From the NCBI GenBank assembly GCA_002068715.1, contig MWAR01000085.1:1-7976 (forward strand): a DNA stretch of 7,976 nucleotides, written 5' to 3'. Positions 1-7,566 of the stretch are shown one piece after another. Below the pieces are notes generated by a model. The model made no database searches and was not told the origin of the DNA. It saw only the letters and a program-made list of their open reading frames with translations. Source of the stretch: a bacterium ADurb.Bin374 (lineage in GTDB: Bacteria; Riflebacteria; Ozemobacteria; Ozemobacterales; Ozemobacteraceae). The position numbers and the translations under genes were made by a program. Position 1 is the first letter of the stretch; the number at the start of each line of letters is the position of its first letter.

Positions 1-1
1 C

Positions 2-2056
2 GGGACGTTCGCGATGTTTTCTGCGTTTTTCCCGCTCGGATTCTTCTTCTATTATCGCCATCCGCTCATGAAGGCAATTTCGATAAGCCTTTTCTCCTGG
101 ATGGTATACGGACTCTACATCACACGCTGTCGCGCTGCGCTGATGGGCGTAATCGCCGGTGTGATATTCATGTTCCTCATGCTTCTTCTGTTCGACCGCA
201 GCTGGAAGTTTGTCCGGCGGCATGCGGCCTTCTTTTCGATCATCGGGTGTGTACTGGCCGGAGGTCTGGTGATATCGGCCATGACAGCAAGATCAACCGA
301 TATGTGGGATAAGGTCCGAAACACCTTCACGATGGATCGGAACGTCAGCAATACGTACGAACGTGTCTGGGTCTGGTACGCGACGTTTCGGAATTGGCTC
401 GACAATCCGAAACTGCCGATGGCCTCGCCGGAAGCGCGGAATCAGATCGACATGGCCGCGGAAACCGGAGAGCTTCCCGCTCGGATCACGCGTTGGCTGC
501 TGGGCGGCGGTTACGGCTCTTTCAAACACTTTTTCCCACTCCAGGAAGCCAAAACCTTCGATGACGAAAACAAGGAGACATTCACGCCGGTTACCTTCCG
601 ACAGGCTCATAACGATTGGCTCCAGGTGCTCGCGGAACTCGGAATCATCGGCTTCGGGATCCTGCTGTGGCTGGTGTGGCGCTTCTTCGGCGGCATCTAC
701 CATGCGGTCAAAGCCGACATGCAGGGGGCACAGGCGAGCGATTTCCGGGGTGACCATGTGCTGTTGATCACTTTGGGTGCCGCGATGGTTGCCCAGCTGG
801 TTGCGGCCGTGCCCGACTTTCCATTCCATCGCATCGAAACGGCGTTGTATGCCGTCATCGTTCTGGCGCTTGTTCCGGTGATGGCTGAGACGATGTTTTT
901 TTCGCGGCAGCTTCCTCTCACGACAATCGATACGGTCCCTAACGCCCCCGTATGGATCGGGAGCCTCGGCGTGGTGGCGGGGCTTCTCGCAATCAATTAC
1001 GAGGTCCGAAGTTGGCAGGCGGATATAAAGGTCCGCGCGGCGGAAGCGTATCTCGGACAGAGAGCCTCCCCCGAAAGCGTTCTGATGGCAAAGCGGGAAC
1101 TATTGAATGCAATACAGATCGATCCGCTCCCGGGCGACCAGTATCTGAAGATGGCGACGATTCTCGAACTCGAGAACAAACCGCAGGAAGCCCTCGATTT
1201 CGCCAACCGGGCCTGGAAAAACATCAATTACAATGCACGCTCGACCTACCATTCCGTGACCTTCAGGCGGCTGCATATTCTTTACCACCTTCTGCAGGAC
1301 AGGAAGAAAGCTCTCGACGAGGCGTTGTTCGGCCAGTATCTCACTGCAGGGGAGGCACGCTCCATCTACTATTTCTACGCCGGCAAGATCGCTCTGGAAC
1401 TCGCCGACCTGACGAAGGCGGAGTGGGCGCTGTCGCGAGCGATGAACTATCCGACCTTCGTTTCGCAGGCGGCGGCGAACCTTGCCGTCGTCAAGGCTTC
1501 GATGCAGAAGTGGCAGGAAGCGCTGACGCTGGCCGCCTCAATTTCAGCGCTGGTGAATGAGGCCGACCCGACGATGCTCGATATCATCGGGATTTCCGCG
1601 ACGAATCTCGGTCAGACGGCCACCGCCGAACGGGCGCTGCGCAAGGCAGTGAACCTCGGACCGACACAGCCCGTCTATAAGCGCGATCTCGGCTCCCTGC
1701 TGGTCCGGACCAACCGGACCGCCGAAGGCCGCGCCCTTCTGGAAGAAGCCTACGGAAGCGCCGATCTTCCGCCGCACATGGGCGAAGAAATCAGAACCCT
1801 TCTTGCCTCGCTGACGGTTCAGCAGCGGAAGATGGCCGATGACTTACTGGCTGCGGGCAACAGAACGCCAGCTGTCGAAATATTGCGAGAGATATATAGC
1901 GGTCGTGTTCTTCCCGACGGCATGAAGAAGGACGTCGAAGCAAAACTGAAAGAACTCGGTGCGATGGTAGCCGAACGGGCCCCCGTTCCCGCTGAAGCTC
2001 CGCCCGTATCGCCGGCTTCTCCGACCTTCCCGCTGCTTGATGGTGCCGCACAATGA
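2..2056 (+). CDS. O-antigen ligase/polymerase-family membrane protein with TPR-like C-terminal half (5' partial)
   Basis: The frame is open from base 2 and the ATG at 14 has no Shine-Dalgarno before it, so the true start is probably upstream of the window. Numbering from that ATG, hydrophobic segments lie near residues 1-15, 18-37, 41-60, 72-90, 203-224, 247-270, 277-297 and 311-327. TRCRAAL (37-43) matches the conserved Arg-rich site of the Wzy_C/WaaL family. A periplasmic-type loop with LLGGGYGSF (162-170) leads into HNDWLQVLAELGIIGF (199-214), the family's hallmark. Residues ~350-610 are helical, Ala/Leu-rich and TPR-like, and the tail (~650-675) is Pro/Ala-rich. Family members join or polymerise lipid-linked glycans, or glycosylate proteins, at the periplasmic face of the inner membrane; the substrate here is unknown. 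The stop overlaps the next gene's start (ATGA), suggesting translational coupling to the binding protein. The family call is firm, the exact reaction is not. Confidence 0.85.
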   Translation, partial: GTFAMFSAFFPLGFFFYYRHPLMKAISISLFSWMVYGLYITRCRAALMGVIAGVIFMFLMLLLFDRSWKFVRRHAAFFSIIGCVLAGGLVISAMTARSTDMWDKVRNTFTMDRNVSNTYERVWVWYATFRNWLDNPKLPMASPEARNQIDMAAETGELPARITRWLLGGGYGSFKHFFPLQEAKTFDDENKETFTPVTFRQAHNDWLQVLAELGIIGFGILLWLVWRFFGGIYHAVKADMQGAQASDFRGDHVLLITLGAAMVAQLVAAVPDFPFHRIETALYAVIVLALVPVMAETMFFSRQLPLTTIDTVPNAPVWIGSLGVVAGLLAINYEVRSWQADIKVRAAEAYLGQRASPESVLMAKRELLNAIQIDPLPGDQYLKMATILELENKPQEALDFANRAWKNINYNARSTYHSVTFRRLHILYHLLQDRKKALDEALFGQYLTAGEARSIYYFYAGKIALELADLTKAEWALSRAMNYPTFVSQAAANLAVVKASMQKWQEALTLAASISALVNEADPTMLDIIGISATNLGQTATAERALRKAVNLGPTQPVYKRDLGSLLVRTNRTAEGRALLEEAYGSADLPPHMGEEIRTLLASLTVQQRKMADDLLAAGNRTPAVEILREIYSGRVLPDGMKKDVEAKLKELGAMVAERAPVPAEAPPVSPASPTFPLLDGAAQ

Positions 2057-3831
2057 GCCGCGCCGCGTATCCAAAGCACCTGACGGGCAGGAAACTCGTC
2101 GGAAGATCGTTCCTTGCCGCCTTGATTTTCCTTGCGCTATTCACGGTTGGCTGTCGTTCCGACCGGAGACTTCCCGAGCGGCTTCAGGCGGATTTCTCGC
2201 GGAATACGTCTGATGTTCTCAGGCTGGGATTATACGGCGACGTGGGCGATCTGTCCCCGATCGGCCACCATGGCGAATATGATCGGTCCATCTGTAACCT
2301 GATACATGCCGCTCCGTTGAGAATTGCCGCCGATGGAAGCCTCGAAGGGGATCTCTTTGCTTCGTGGGTGAGTTATCCGGACGAAACTGGCCGCCTCATC
2401 GTCGATGGCATCTGGAAACAAGACCTGAAATGGCATGACGGAACCCAGTTCGACCCGAAAGCGCTCGGGTTCACATTCGAGGCAATGCGTGATCCTGCGA
2501 ATGCCTCTCCGTATGCGGCTCTCGCTTCAGAGGTCGTCGACGTCGCTCCCATGGATCGCGGCAGGCGGATTCGCATCGTGTTTCCAGGGTTATCGCGCCG
2601 GTATCTCGAACTGCTGACGGCCGGCCTTCTGCCACCCCATCTACTCGAGGGAAAAACGATTCCAGAAGCGAAAATCGAACGGCGAGTGAATGCCTCAGAT
2701 ACGTTCGCCAGCGTGGAAACCGGAACGTCGACTCAGGTTCTCTATACGGAGTATCCCGTCGGTCTGGGGGAATATCGGCTTGCAGACAGAAAACGGGGTA
2801 TGTTCATGGAACTCGAAGCGGTCCATGGCGCGGCTTCCGAGACAGCCAGGCCGATATTCCGGCGGATTCTCGTGAGGTGCCATTCCCAGTTCGAGACGCT
2901 CCTTAACGATTTTCGTCAGGGGAGACTCGACTGGATGCCCGTTCCATCCGAAATTGCCTCGAAGATCGAAGAACTCCAGATTCCGGATGCTCGTTTCTGT
3001 CGATACCCAAACCCGAGTTTTCTGTTCTGGGGATTCAACATGAAGAAGGCGCCGTTCGATCAGATGCAAGTGCGAACAGCGCTTGCCACGGGCATCGGCA
3101 GGGGCGCCGTCAGATCGAAAATTCCCTATGATGGAACGATTCTGACGAATATGAGGATTTCTGCAACGGCAACGGAAGCCATCGTGGAAAATGCTCCGGA
3201 AACCGCGCAGGAAGCAGCCGATCTGGCCCATCTGCTCGATGGAACGGGACTGAAAGATTCGAACGGCGACGGCAAGCGGGATATGAACGGAAAACCCTTC
3301 GCCATGAAAATCCTCGTCAACGAGGAGAATCTCGTCAGGAAGCTTGTTGCGGAAGAAATTTCCTCGCAACTCAGGCGTGCGGGTATCGATGCCTCGGTTG
3401 AGGCCGTCAGTTGGTCTGACCTTCTTGGAAACCGGCTTGTAGGCGATTCATGGGACAGCTTCCTGCTGTCGTTTCAACTGCCCCGATCCGGAAATGCCGT
3501 CGATCTCTGGCATACCCCGACGGCATCGATCACAGATTCCCTGAATTATTGCGGAATTTCCGACCCGGACCTGGACTCGATTCTCGAGCAACTGGACCGG
3601 TGGCCGGAAAAGGCAAGCCCGTCGACATACCTCGGAAGCATTTCCGAGCGGCTCGAGGCTGTCAGGCCAGGGGCGTTCCTGTTCAGGCCGGCGGATGTTG
3701 CCGCCTGGCATACGTATTTGAGCGGCCCCGAAAACGAAGCGAACATCATCGATATGCGGCCGTCCGCTTGGCAAAAGAAGGGTGGAAACGGTGGCGCTGC
3801 CGTATCGGCTGGCTCACCGGATACCCGGTAA
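2053..3831 (+). CDS. ABC transporter substrate-binding lipoprotein, family 5 (peptide/nickel type)
   Basis: The 592-residue product has a basic N-terminus, a hydrophobic stretch at 19-31 and Cys34 in FTVGC, an acceptable but imperfect lipobox (Thr at -3). It is probably an exported lipoprotein held on the periplasmic face of the inner membrane. Family-5 signatures follow in order: RLGLYGDVGDLSPI (57-70), LKWHDGTQF (126-133), FWGFNMKKAPFDQMQVRTAL (326-345) and DSNGDGKRDMNGKPF (402-416), whose DxNxDGxxD core looks like a calcium loop and is common in this family. Length is at the usual upper range for oligopeptide-binding proteins. The ATG at 2053 overlaps the upstream stop by 4 bases, with only a weak GGTG 7 bases before it. 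The protein should deliver ligand, most likely a peptide, to a permease driven by the two ATPases encoded next. Ligand specificity cannot be read from sequence; nickel, glycan or other solutes are possible. Confidence 0.88.
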   Translation: MSRAAYPKHLTGRKLVGRSFLAALIFLALFTVGCRSDRRLPERLQADFSRNTSDVLRLGLYGDVGDLSPIGHHGEYDRSICNLIHAAPLRIAADGSLEGDLFASWVSYPDETGRLIVDGIWKQDLKWHDGTQFDPKALGFTFEAMRDPANASPYAALASEVVDVAPMDRGRRIRIVFPGLSRRYLELLTAGLLPPHLLEGKTIPEAKIERRVNASDTFASVETGTSTQVLYTEYPVGLGEYRLADRKRGMFMELEAVHGAASETARPIFRRILVRCHSQFETLLNDFRQGRLDWMPVPSEIASKIEELQIPDARFCRYPNPSFLFWGFNMKKAPFDQMQVRTALATGIGRGAVRSKIPYDGTILTNMRISATATEAIVENAPETAQEAADLAHLLDGTGLKDSNGDGKRDMNGKPFAMKILVNEENLVRKLVAEEISSQLRRAGIDASVEAVSWSDLLGNRLVGDSWDSFLLSFQLPRSGNAVDLWHTPTASITDSLNYCGISDPDLDSILEQLDRWPEKASPSTYLGSISERLEAVRPGAFLFRPADVAAWHTYLSGPENEANIIDMRPSAWQKKGGNGGAAVSAGSPDTR

Positions 3832-3837
3832 CATCGG

Positions 3838-4812
3838 ATGCCCTCCATTCTGAACATTTCTGACTACTCGCTGACCCTGCGTGGCAGCGACGGCCGGCCT
3901 CTCCCGGTGCTTCAGGGCGTGAACCTGGAAATCGGCCGGGGTTGTTGCGTTGGCATCGCCGGCGAGTCTGGCTCGGGCAAGTCCGTTCTTGCGCTGAGCG
4001 TGATGGGATTGCTTCCCCAGTCCTCTGTGGTCGGGCGATCGGGAGCGATCCGGTTCGATGACCTCGACCTTCTTTCGCTCGACGAGGAATCGTTTCGCGG
4101 GATTCGCGGCAGGCGCATGGCCATGGTGTTCCAGGAGCCGATGACGGCGATGAACCCCCTGATGACCCTCTTCGACCAGGTCGGGGAGACGGTGCAGGCG
4201 CATCTGCCCGGGGCAACCCGTGAAGAAATCAGGGATCGCGTCATCCGGTCGCTTCAGCGGGCCGGCTTTGCCGATCCCGCGAGGTTCATCTCCTCCTTCC
4301 CTCACCAGCTCAGCGGCGGCATGCGGCAGCGGGCCATGCTTGCCATGGCGCTCGTCATGGAACCCGAACTCGTCATCGCCGACGAGCCGACGACCGCTCT
4401 CGATGCTGCTCTCCAGATCCAGCTTCTCGGGGAACTGCGGCGGCAGGTGCGGGCTGGCGGCAGTTCGATGATGTTCATCAGCCACGATCTCGGCGTTATC
4501 AGGGCCGTGTCGGATGAGCTCGTCGTGATGTATGCCGGCGTCGTCGTGGAATCCGGGCCGACCCAGGACGTGATGGCCCGGCCGGCGCATCCGTATACCG
4601 CGGCGCTGATCGAGGCCCTGCCCAGGCTGATCATCGAAAAGCGCCTGCCCAGGCCAATTGCGGGGCATCTGCCGGCTCCCGACAGAAAGCCCGCCGGCTG
4701 CGTTTTTTCCGATCGGTGTTCAAAAGTGCAGGAGAGCTGCAGGCAGACGTTGCCTGAGGCGATCGAGCTGGGAACAGGCCGCCGGGTGCGCTGCCTCTTC
4801 CCGAACGGCTGA
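3838..4812 (+). CDS. oppD: Oligopeptide/dipeptide ABC transporter ATP-binding protein, OppD/DppD type
   Basis: The 324-residue protein is a complete cytoplasmic ATPase subunit that would power solute import with OppF. Visible motifs are Walker A GESGSGKS (42-49), Q-loop Gln99, signature LSGGMRQR (158-165), Walker B LVIADEP followed by D-loop ALD (178-189) and switch His216 in ISHDLGVI. The OppD-specific C-terminal region begins at HPYTAALIEALP (251-262) and carries four cysteines at 288, 294, 301 and 319. The spacing (x5, x6, x17) resembles the Cys set that binds a 4Fe-4S cluster in some DppD proteins; that reading is inferred. The gene starts 6 bases after the binding-protein stop with no clear Shine-Dalgarno, so translation may be coupled. 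The cognate permeases are not in the window. The OppD versus DppD assignment, and hence substrate, is not resolved. Confidence 0.92.
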   Translation: MPSILNISDYSLTLRGSDGRPLPVLQGVNLEIGRGCCVGIAGESGSGKSVLALSVMGLLPQSSVVGRSGAIRFDDLDLLSLDEESFRGIRGRRMAMVFQEPMTAMNPLMTLFDQVGETVQAHLPGATREEIRDRVIRSLQRAGFADPARFISSFPHQLSGGMRQRAMLAMALVMEPELVIADEPTTALDAALQIQLLGELRRQVRAGGSSMMFISHDLGVIRAVSDELVVMYAGVVVESGPTQDVMARPAHPYTAALIEALPRLIIEKRLPRPIAGHLPAPDRKPAGCVFSDRCSKVQESCRQTLPEAIELGTGRRVRCLFPNG

Positions 4813-4899
4813 ATTTTCCTTCGGTTATCCGTTGGAGAAACTCTGGAATCGTCCGATAGGAAAGCAATCATCGATCGATTGCGGGGTTCAGAGACACTT

Positions 4900-5928
4900 G
4901 TGACCTCATCTGAAAAAACGCTTTCCTCCGTGCCCTCGGAAGGCACGCTTGCTGCCGTCTCTGCCGGCCTAGCCGGTGGGACCGGGGTTGCAATCGCGGC
5001 GGCAGCGGTTGCCGGGGTGGCTGTGAATGCTCAATCCGAGAAGCCGGTTTTATCCGTGGCGGGTGTCGGGAAAGCCTTCGAACTCGAACGACCCCTCTGG
5101 GCAAGATGCGCGGACTGGTGGAGCGGCCGGGATGCTGCGAGGGTCGAGGCGCTTTCGGACGTATCGTTCGAGGTTGGAGCCCACGAAACCGTCGGCATTC
5201 TTGGCGAAAGCGGCTCGGGAAAATCGACCCTTGCGCGCGTGCTGATGGGGCTCCATCAGGCGGATTCCGGAAAAGCGGCGCTCCAGGGCCGCGACCTGTT
5301 TTCCGCCAATCGGGGCGTGATGCTGGAAAACCTCCGCCACATGCAGATGATCTTTCAGGACCCCTTCAGTTCGCTTGACCCGAGGATGTCCGTCCGGCAC
5401 ATTCTTGAAGAGCCGCTCCGCATCCACCACGTGGGGCGCAGGTCGGATTGGGGAGCACGCCTCGAGAGCGGCCTGGCTGAAGTCGGACTCGAACGCGATG
5501 TGCTGGATCGGTATCCCAGTGAATTCAGCGGGGGGCAGCGTCAGCGGATTGGTATCTGCCGGGCGCTGATCCTGGACCCGACCCTGCTGATCGCCGACGA
5601 GGCTGTTTCCGCCCTCGACGTGTCCGTCCAGGCCCAGATTCTCGAACTGCTTCTGAGCTTGAAAGAGGCTCGCGGGCTCTCTCTTTTATTTATATCGCAT
5701 GATATCGCAGTTGTCCGCCAGATTGCCGATCGCGTGCTGGTGCTGTATCGAGGAAAGATCGTCGAGTCGATGCTGGCCGATTGCCTTCTCCGCGATGCAC
5801 GACATCCCTACACCCGCAGGCTTCTCGGCGCCGGTTTTCGCCACCGGGACCGGCGCCGCCGGCGGCTTGCTGTCGGCCTTTTTCTGCTGCTCTTTTTGCC
5901 GTTCGGCAATGACCATATCGCGAATTAA
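4900..5928 (+). CDS. oppF: Oligopeptide ABC transporter ATP-binding protein, OppF type, with C-terminus replaced by antisense infB
   Basis: Counting from GTG 4900, the core carries Walker A GESGSGKST (102-110), Gln153, signature FSGGQRQR (209-216), Walker B LLIADEAVSALD (229-240) and His267 in ISHDIAVV. It reads as a normal OppF partner of the preceding OppD up to HPYTRRLLGA (302-311, ending at base 5832). The remaining 31 codons (GFRHRDRRRRR and a hydrophobic tail) are the antisense of infB, and the usual OppF C-terminal Cys-containing domain is missing. The start is uncertain. TTG 4879 and GTG 4900 give a 41-48-residue extension rich in Ala/Gly with poor ribosome sites. GTG 5023 begins VNAQSEKPVLSV, like many OppF N-termini, and has GGGGTGG just upstream (5014-5020). 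The family call is certain; the reading frame end is an artefact of the junction. Confidence 0.85.
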   Translation: MTSSEKTLSSVPSEGTLAAVSAGLAGGTGVAIAAAAVAGVAVNAQSEKPVLSVAGVGKAFELERPLWARCADWWSGRDAARVEALSDVSFEVGAHETVGILGESGSGKSTLARVLMGLHQADSGKAALQGRDLFSANRGVMLENLRHMQMIFQDPFSSLDPRMSVRHILEEPLRIHHVGRRSDWGARLESGLAEVGLERDVLDRYPSEFSGGQRQRIGICRALILDPTLLIADEAVSALDVSVQAQILELLLSLKEARGLSLLFISHDIAVVRQIADRVLVLYRGKIVESMLADCLLRDARHPYTRRLLGAGFRHRDRRRRRLAVGLFLLLFLPFGNDHIAN

Positions 5929-6063
5929 GTCCGCAGTATCGGCCTCCAGGGTGCTCGAATGGCTCCGGACGGCACAGCCTTCATTTTCCAGCAGGGCCAT
6001 GAGCTCCTTGTTGGTCAGGCCGAGTTCGCGGGCCAGTTCATATACTCTCACACGGTCACTCAT
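5686..6063 (-). CDS. infB: Translation initiation factor IF-2, N-terminal fragment only (truncated, chimeric 3' end)
   Basis: The ATG at 6063 has GGAGG (6078-6074) ten bases upstream and opens MSDRVRVYELARELGLTNKE, the classic IF-2 N-terminal subdomain, continuing to about residue 53. A Lys/Gln then Pro/Ala/Val linker (53-80) is typical of the IF-2 spacer. After about residue 78 (base ~5830) the frame is antisense oppF (GVGMSCIAEKAIGQ onward) and stops at 5686 after 125 residues. A full IF-2 is roughly 700-1000 residues, with GTPase, OB-like and fMet-tRNA-binding C2 domains, none of which is present. IF-2 brings initiator tRNA to the 30S subunit and is essential, so this cannot be the cell's only copy if the sequence is real. 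The position after nusA is the standard gene order. The in-frame piece from 5829 to 5686 should not be treated as protein. Confidence 0.85.
   Translation of the reverse strand: MSDRVRVYELARELGLTNKELMALLENEGCAVRSHSSTLEADTADLIRDMVIAERQKEQQKKADSKPPAAPVPVAKTGAEKPAGVGMSCIAEKAIGQHRLDDLSSIQHQHAIGNLADNCDIMRYK
5826..5858. repeat. Perfect 10-base inverted repeat at the oppF/infB breakpoint
   Basis: CGGCGCCGGT (5826-5835) is the exact reverse complement of ACCGGCGCCG (5849-5858), separated by 13 bases. Recognisable OppF coding ends inside or beside the left arm, and recognisable infB coding on the other strand begins there. No T-run follows on either strand, so it is not a standard intrinsic terminator. 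Its position suggests it took part in making the junction, by rearrangement, amplification chimera or misassembly; that role is inference. Confidence 0.75.
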
Positions 6064-6181
6064 TGGCTTTGGGCCTCCACTTCTATGTTTACGCAAAAGC
6101 AATCATCGTCTTCACGGCCCCGCCAACGCCCTGTCACCAGATCATTGTGTCCCGGTATCATCAGAACCGGAAGCGAGCGTC

Positions 6182-6203
6182 GGCCGCGGCCACGCCGCCG
6201 GCC
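6182..6203 (-). other. GC-rich hairpin just after the nusA stop codon
   Basis: GGCC (6182-6185) pairs with GGCC (6200-6203), and GCGGC (6186-6190) pairs with GCCGC (6194-6198). This gives nine pairs with one bulged base (6199) and a CAC loop on the + strand. In the nusA transcript it begins two bases after the TAA. No T-run follows, so it is more likely an RNA stability or processing structure, or chance in GC-rich sequence, than a terminator. The rest of the 142-base nusA-infB spacer (6064-6205) shows only the infB Shine-Dalgarno and no small gene I can support. Confidence 0.35.
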
Positions 6204-6205
6204 AA

Positions 6206-7465
6206 TTACACGCCGAGTGCATCTTGAGCAGCTTTCATAATTTCCGTCGCCCGATCGGCATTGAGACCGGGCAGTTCAGCAATGTCGGTCTCTTCACCGG
6301 CAACAATGCCTTCCAGACTGGCAAAACCATTGGCCACCAACACGGCAGCGGCTTCCGGACCAATCCCTGCAACCTTCGCCAGACTGTCAATCGCACGGCG
6401 CACCCGCTCCTCAAAGTCGTCCACCTTGTTGTCGGCCAGTTCCGCCGCCCGCTGGATATCGATGCGCCAGCCGGTCAGCTTGGAGGCCAAACGGGCATTC
6501 TGGCCCTTCTTGCCGATAGCCAGCGACAACTGGTCTTCCTGAACTTCAATGCGAATGGACTTGCGCTCGGTATTGACCTCCATGCGAGCAATCTTCGCCG
6601 GCTTCAGAGCGTTGGTCACGAAAACCCGGACGTCTGAATCCCACTGCAAAATGTCCACTTTTTCGCCACCTAGCTCGCGAACGATGGTCTTCACCCGGGT
6701 TCCACGCAGGCCCACACAGGCGCCAACGGGGTCCACTCGCGGCTCTTTGGACGACACCGCGATCTTGCTGCGATAACCCGCTTCGCGGGAAACAGCTTTG
6801 ATCTGCACCAGGCCTTCGCTGATTTCCGACACTTCCCGCTCAAAGAGCCGCGCCACAAATTCCGGGTGGGAGCGCGACACGTAGAGGCTCGGACCCGGTT
6901 TGTCGGCATTGATCTCGACCAGCAAGGCGGTGATCAGGTCGCCGGGCTCGTAGTCCTCACCAGGTATGCGATCGCTGTGCCGCATCATGCCCTCGGCAGT
7001 GCCGATGCTGAGAATCACTTCGCCGCGCTCCACACGCCTCACTTCGCCATTGACCAACTGCATGAGCTGATCCTTGAATACATCGCAAATGTTGCGCTTC
7101 TCGACCTGCCGCAAACGCTGTATGATCACCTGCTTCGCAGTCTGAGCCGCAATGCGACCAAAATTCTCCGGCGTGACTTCCCACTCAATTTCGTCACCGC
7201 AACGCACTTCGGGATACTTCACCCGCGCCTCGCTGATGGCAATTTCCTCTTCCGGGTGCTCAACAATGTCCACCACAAAAAGCTTCGCCAAGCACTGAAT
7301 CGCGCCCGTTTTGCGGTCAATCTGCACGTGTAAATCCCGGGTGGCACACACCGCCTTGCGGGCGGCGGACTCCAGGGACTCTTCCACCAGGGCGATAAGA
7401 GTCTCGTGATCAATACCGCGCTCGCGCTCCAAAGACTCTAAATTGACTAAAAAATCATTATTCAT
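6206..7465 (-). CDS. nusA: Transcription termination/antitermination factor NusA
   Basis: The 419-residue protein binds RNA polymerase and nascent RNA, modulating pausing, termination and antitermination. Domains in order are: an N-terminal polymerase-binding domain (1-~125); an S1 domain (~137-200, starting [15 protein letters not shown]); KH1 with GLRG (252-255) and the NusA hallmark [11 protein letters not shown] (266-276); KH2 with GKKG (318-321) in [19 protein letters not shown]; and one C-terminal helix-hairpin-helix region (~355-419). It is shorter than E. coli NusA (495), which has two acidic repeats, and longer than B. subtilis NusA (371). The ATG at 7465 is chosen over the in-frame ATG at 7483 because AGGGGTGG (7478-7471) lies five bases upstream and the protein then opens with the typical MNNDFL. 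infB follows 142 bases downstream, as in many bacteria. The gene appears intact. Confidence 0.97.
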   Translation of the reverse strand: MNNDFLVNLESLERERGIDHETLIALVEESLESAARKAVCATRDLHVQIDRKTGAIQCLAKLFVVDIVEHPEEEIAISEARVKYPEVRCGDEIEWEVTPENFGRIAAQTAKQVIIQRLRQVEKRNICDVFKDQLMQLVNGEVRRVERGEVILSIGTAEGMMRHSDRIPGEDYEPGDLITALLVEINADKPGPSLYVSRSHPEFVARLFEREVSEISEGLVQIKAVSREAGYRSKIAVSSKEPRVDPVGACVGLRGTRVKTIVRELGGEKVDILQWDSDVRVFVTNALKPAKIARMEVNTERKSIRIEVQEDQLSLAIGKKGQNARLASKLTGWRIDIQRAAELADNKVDDFEERVRRAIDSLAKVAGIGPEAAAVLVANGFASLEGIVAGEETDIAELPGLNADRATEIMKAAQDALGV

Positions 7466-7470
7466 AGCTA

Positions 7471-7501
7471 CCACCCCTGGCACAATTGCCCGCGTTGTGC
7501 C
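7471..7501 (-). promoter_or_regulatory. nusA ribosome binding site with abutting hairpin
   Basis: On the - strand AGGGGTGG (7478-7471) is a good Shine-Dalgarno five bases from the nusA ATG. Directly upstream, GGCACAA (7501-7495) and TTGTGCC (7485-7479) form a perfect 7-base-pair stem with a 9-base loop (7494-7486). The stem ends at the base next to the Shine-Dalgarno. It could modulate ribosome access; the function is inferred, the pairing is directly visible. Confidence 0.5.
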
Positions 7502-7529
7502 TCATTCGCTGAAGCATTTCTGCCGATAC

Positions 7530-7566
7530 AAAAAACTTCCCACGCATTCTTACACACGAGGGAAGT
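7530..7566 (-). terminator. Hairpin plus T-run in the nusA leader (possible attenuator)
   Basis: Read on the - strand, ACTTCCC (7566-7560) and GGGAAGT (7541-7535) form a perfect 7-base-pair stem with an 18-base loop. Five T residues follow directly (7534-7530), six counting the last stem base. This has the form of a weak rho-independent terminator and lies about 65 bases before the nusA start, downstream of the predicted promoter, so an attenuator role is possible. The long loop and the two weak A-T ends make it uncertain. GTGAC at 7565-7569 could instead pair with GTCAC at 7611-7615, overlapping the 5' arm by two bases. Confidence 0.4.

Noticed and set aside
952..1560. 202-codon + strand frame within the ligase-family gene
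   Set aside because: It is out of frame with the clearly coding frame, and the low-complexity Arg/Gly/Ser product is typical of a shadow.
2695..3369. 224-codon - strand open frame opposite the binding-protein gene
   Set aside because: It is antisense to conserved family-5 motifs and has no ribosome site or recognisable domain.
3814..4668. 284-codon - strand open frame opposite oppD
   Set aside because: It is fully antisense to a gene with all ABC ATPase motifs; its Arg/His/Pro-rich composition is a shadow artefact of GC-rich coding DNA.
4861..6108. 13-base direct repeat AAAGCAATCATCG at 4861-4873 and 6096-6108 as an attachment site or recombination scar
   Set aside because: A shared 13-mer in about 8 kb is roughly a coin-flip by chance, neither copy is at the oppF/infB breakpoint, and no integrase or element lies between.
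5699..6637. Long + strand open frame of 312 codons across the infB/nusA 3' region
   Set aside because: It lies antisense to clear NusA and IF-2 coding sequence, and its translation is of shadow type (Ser/Arg/His-rich, no domain).
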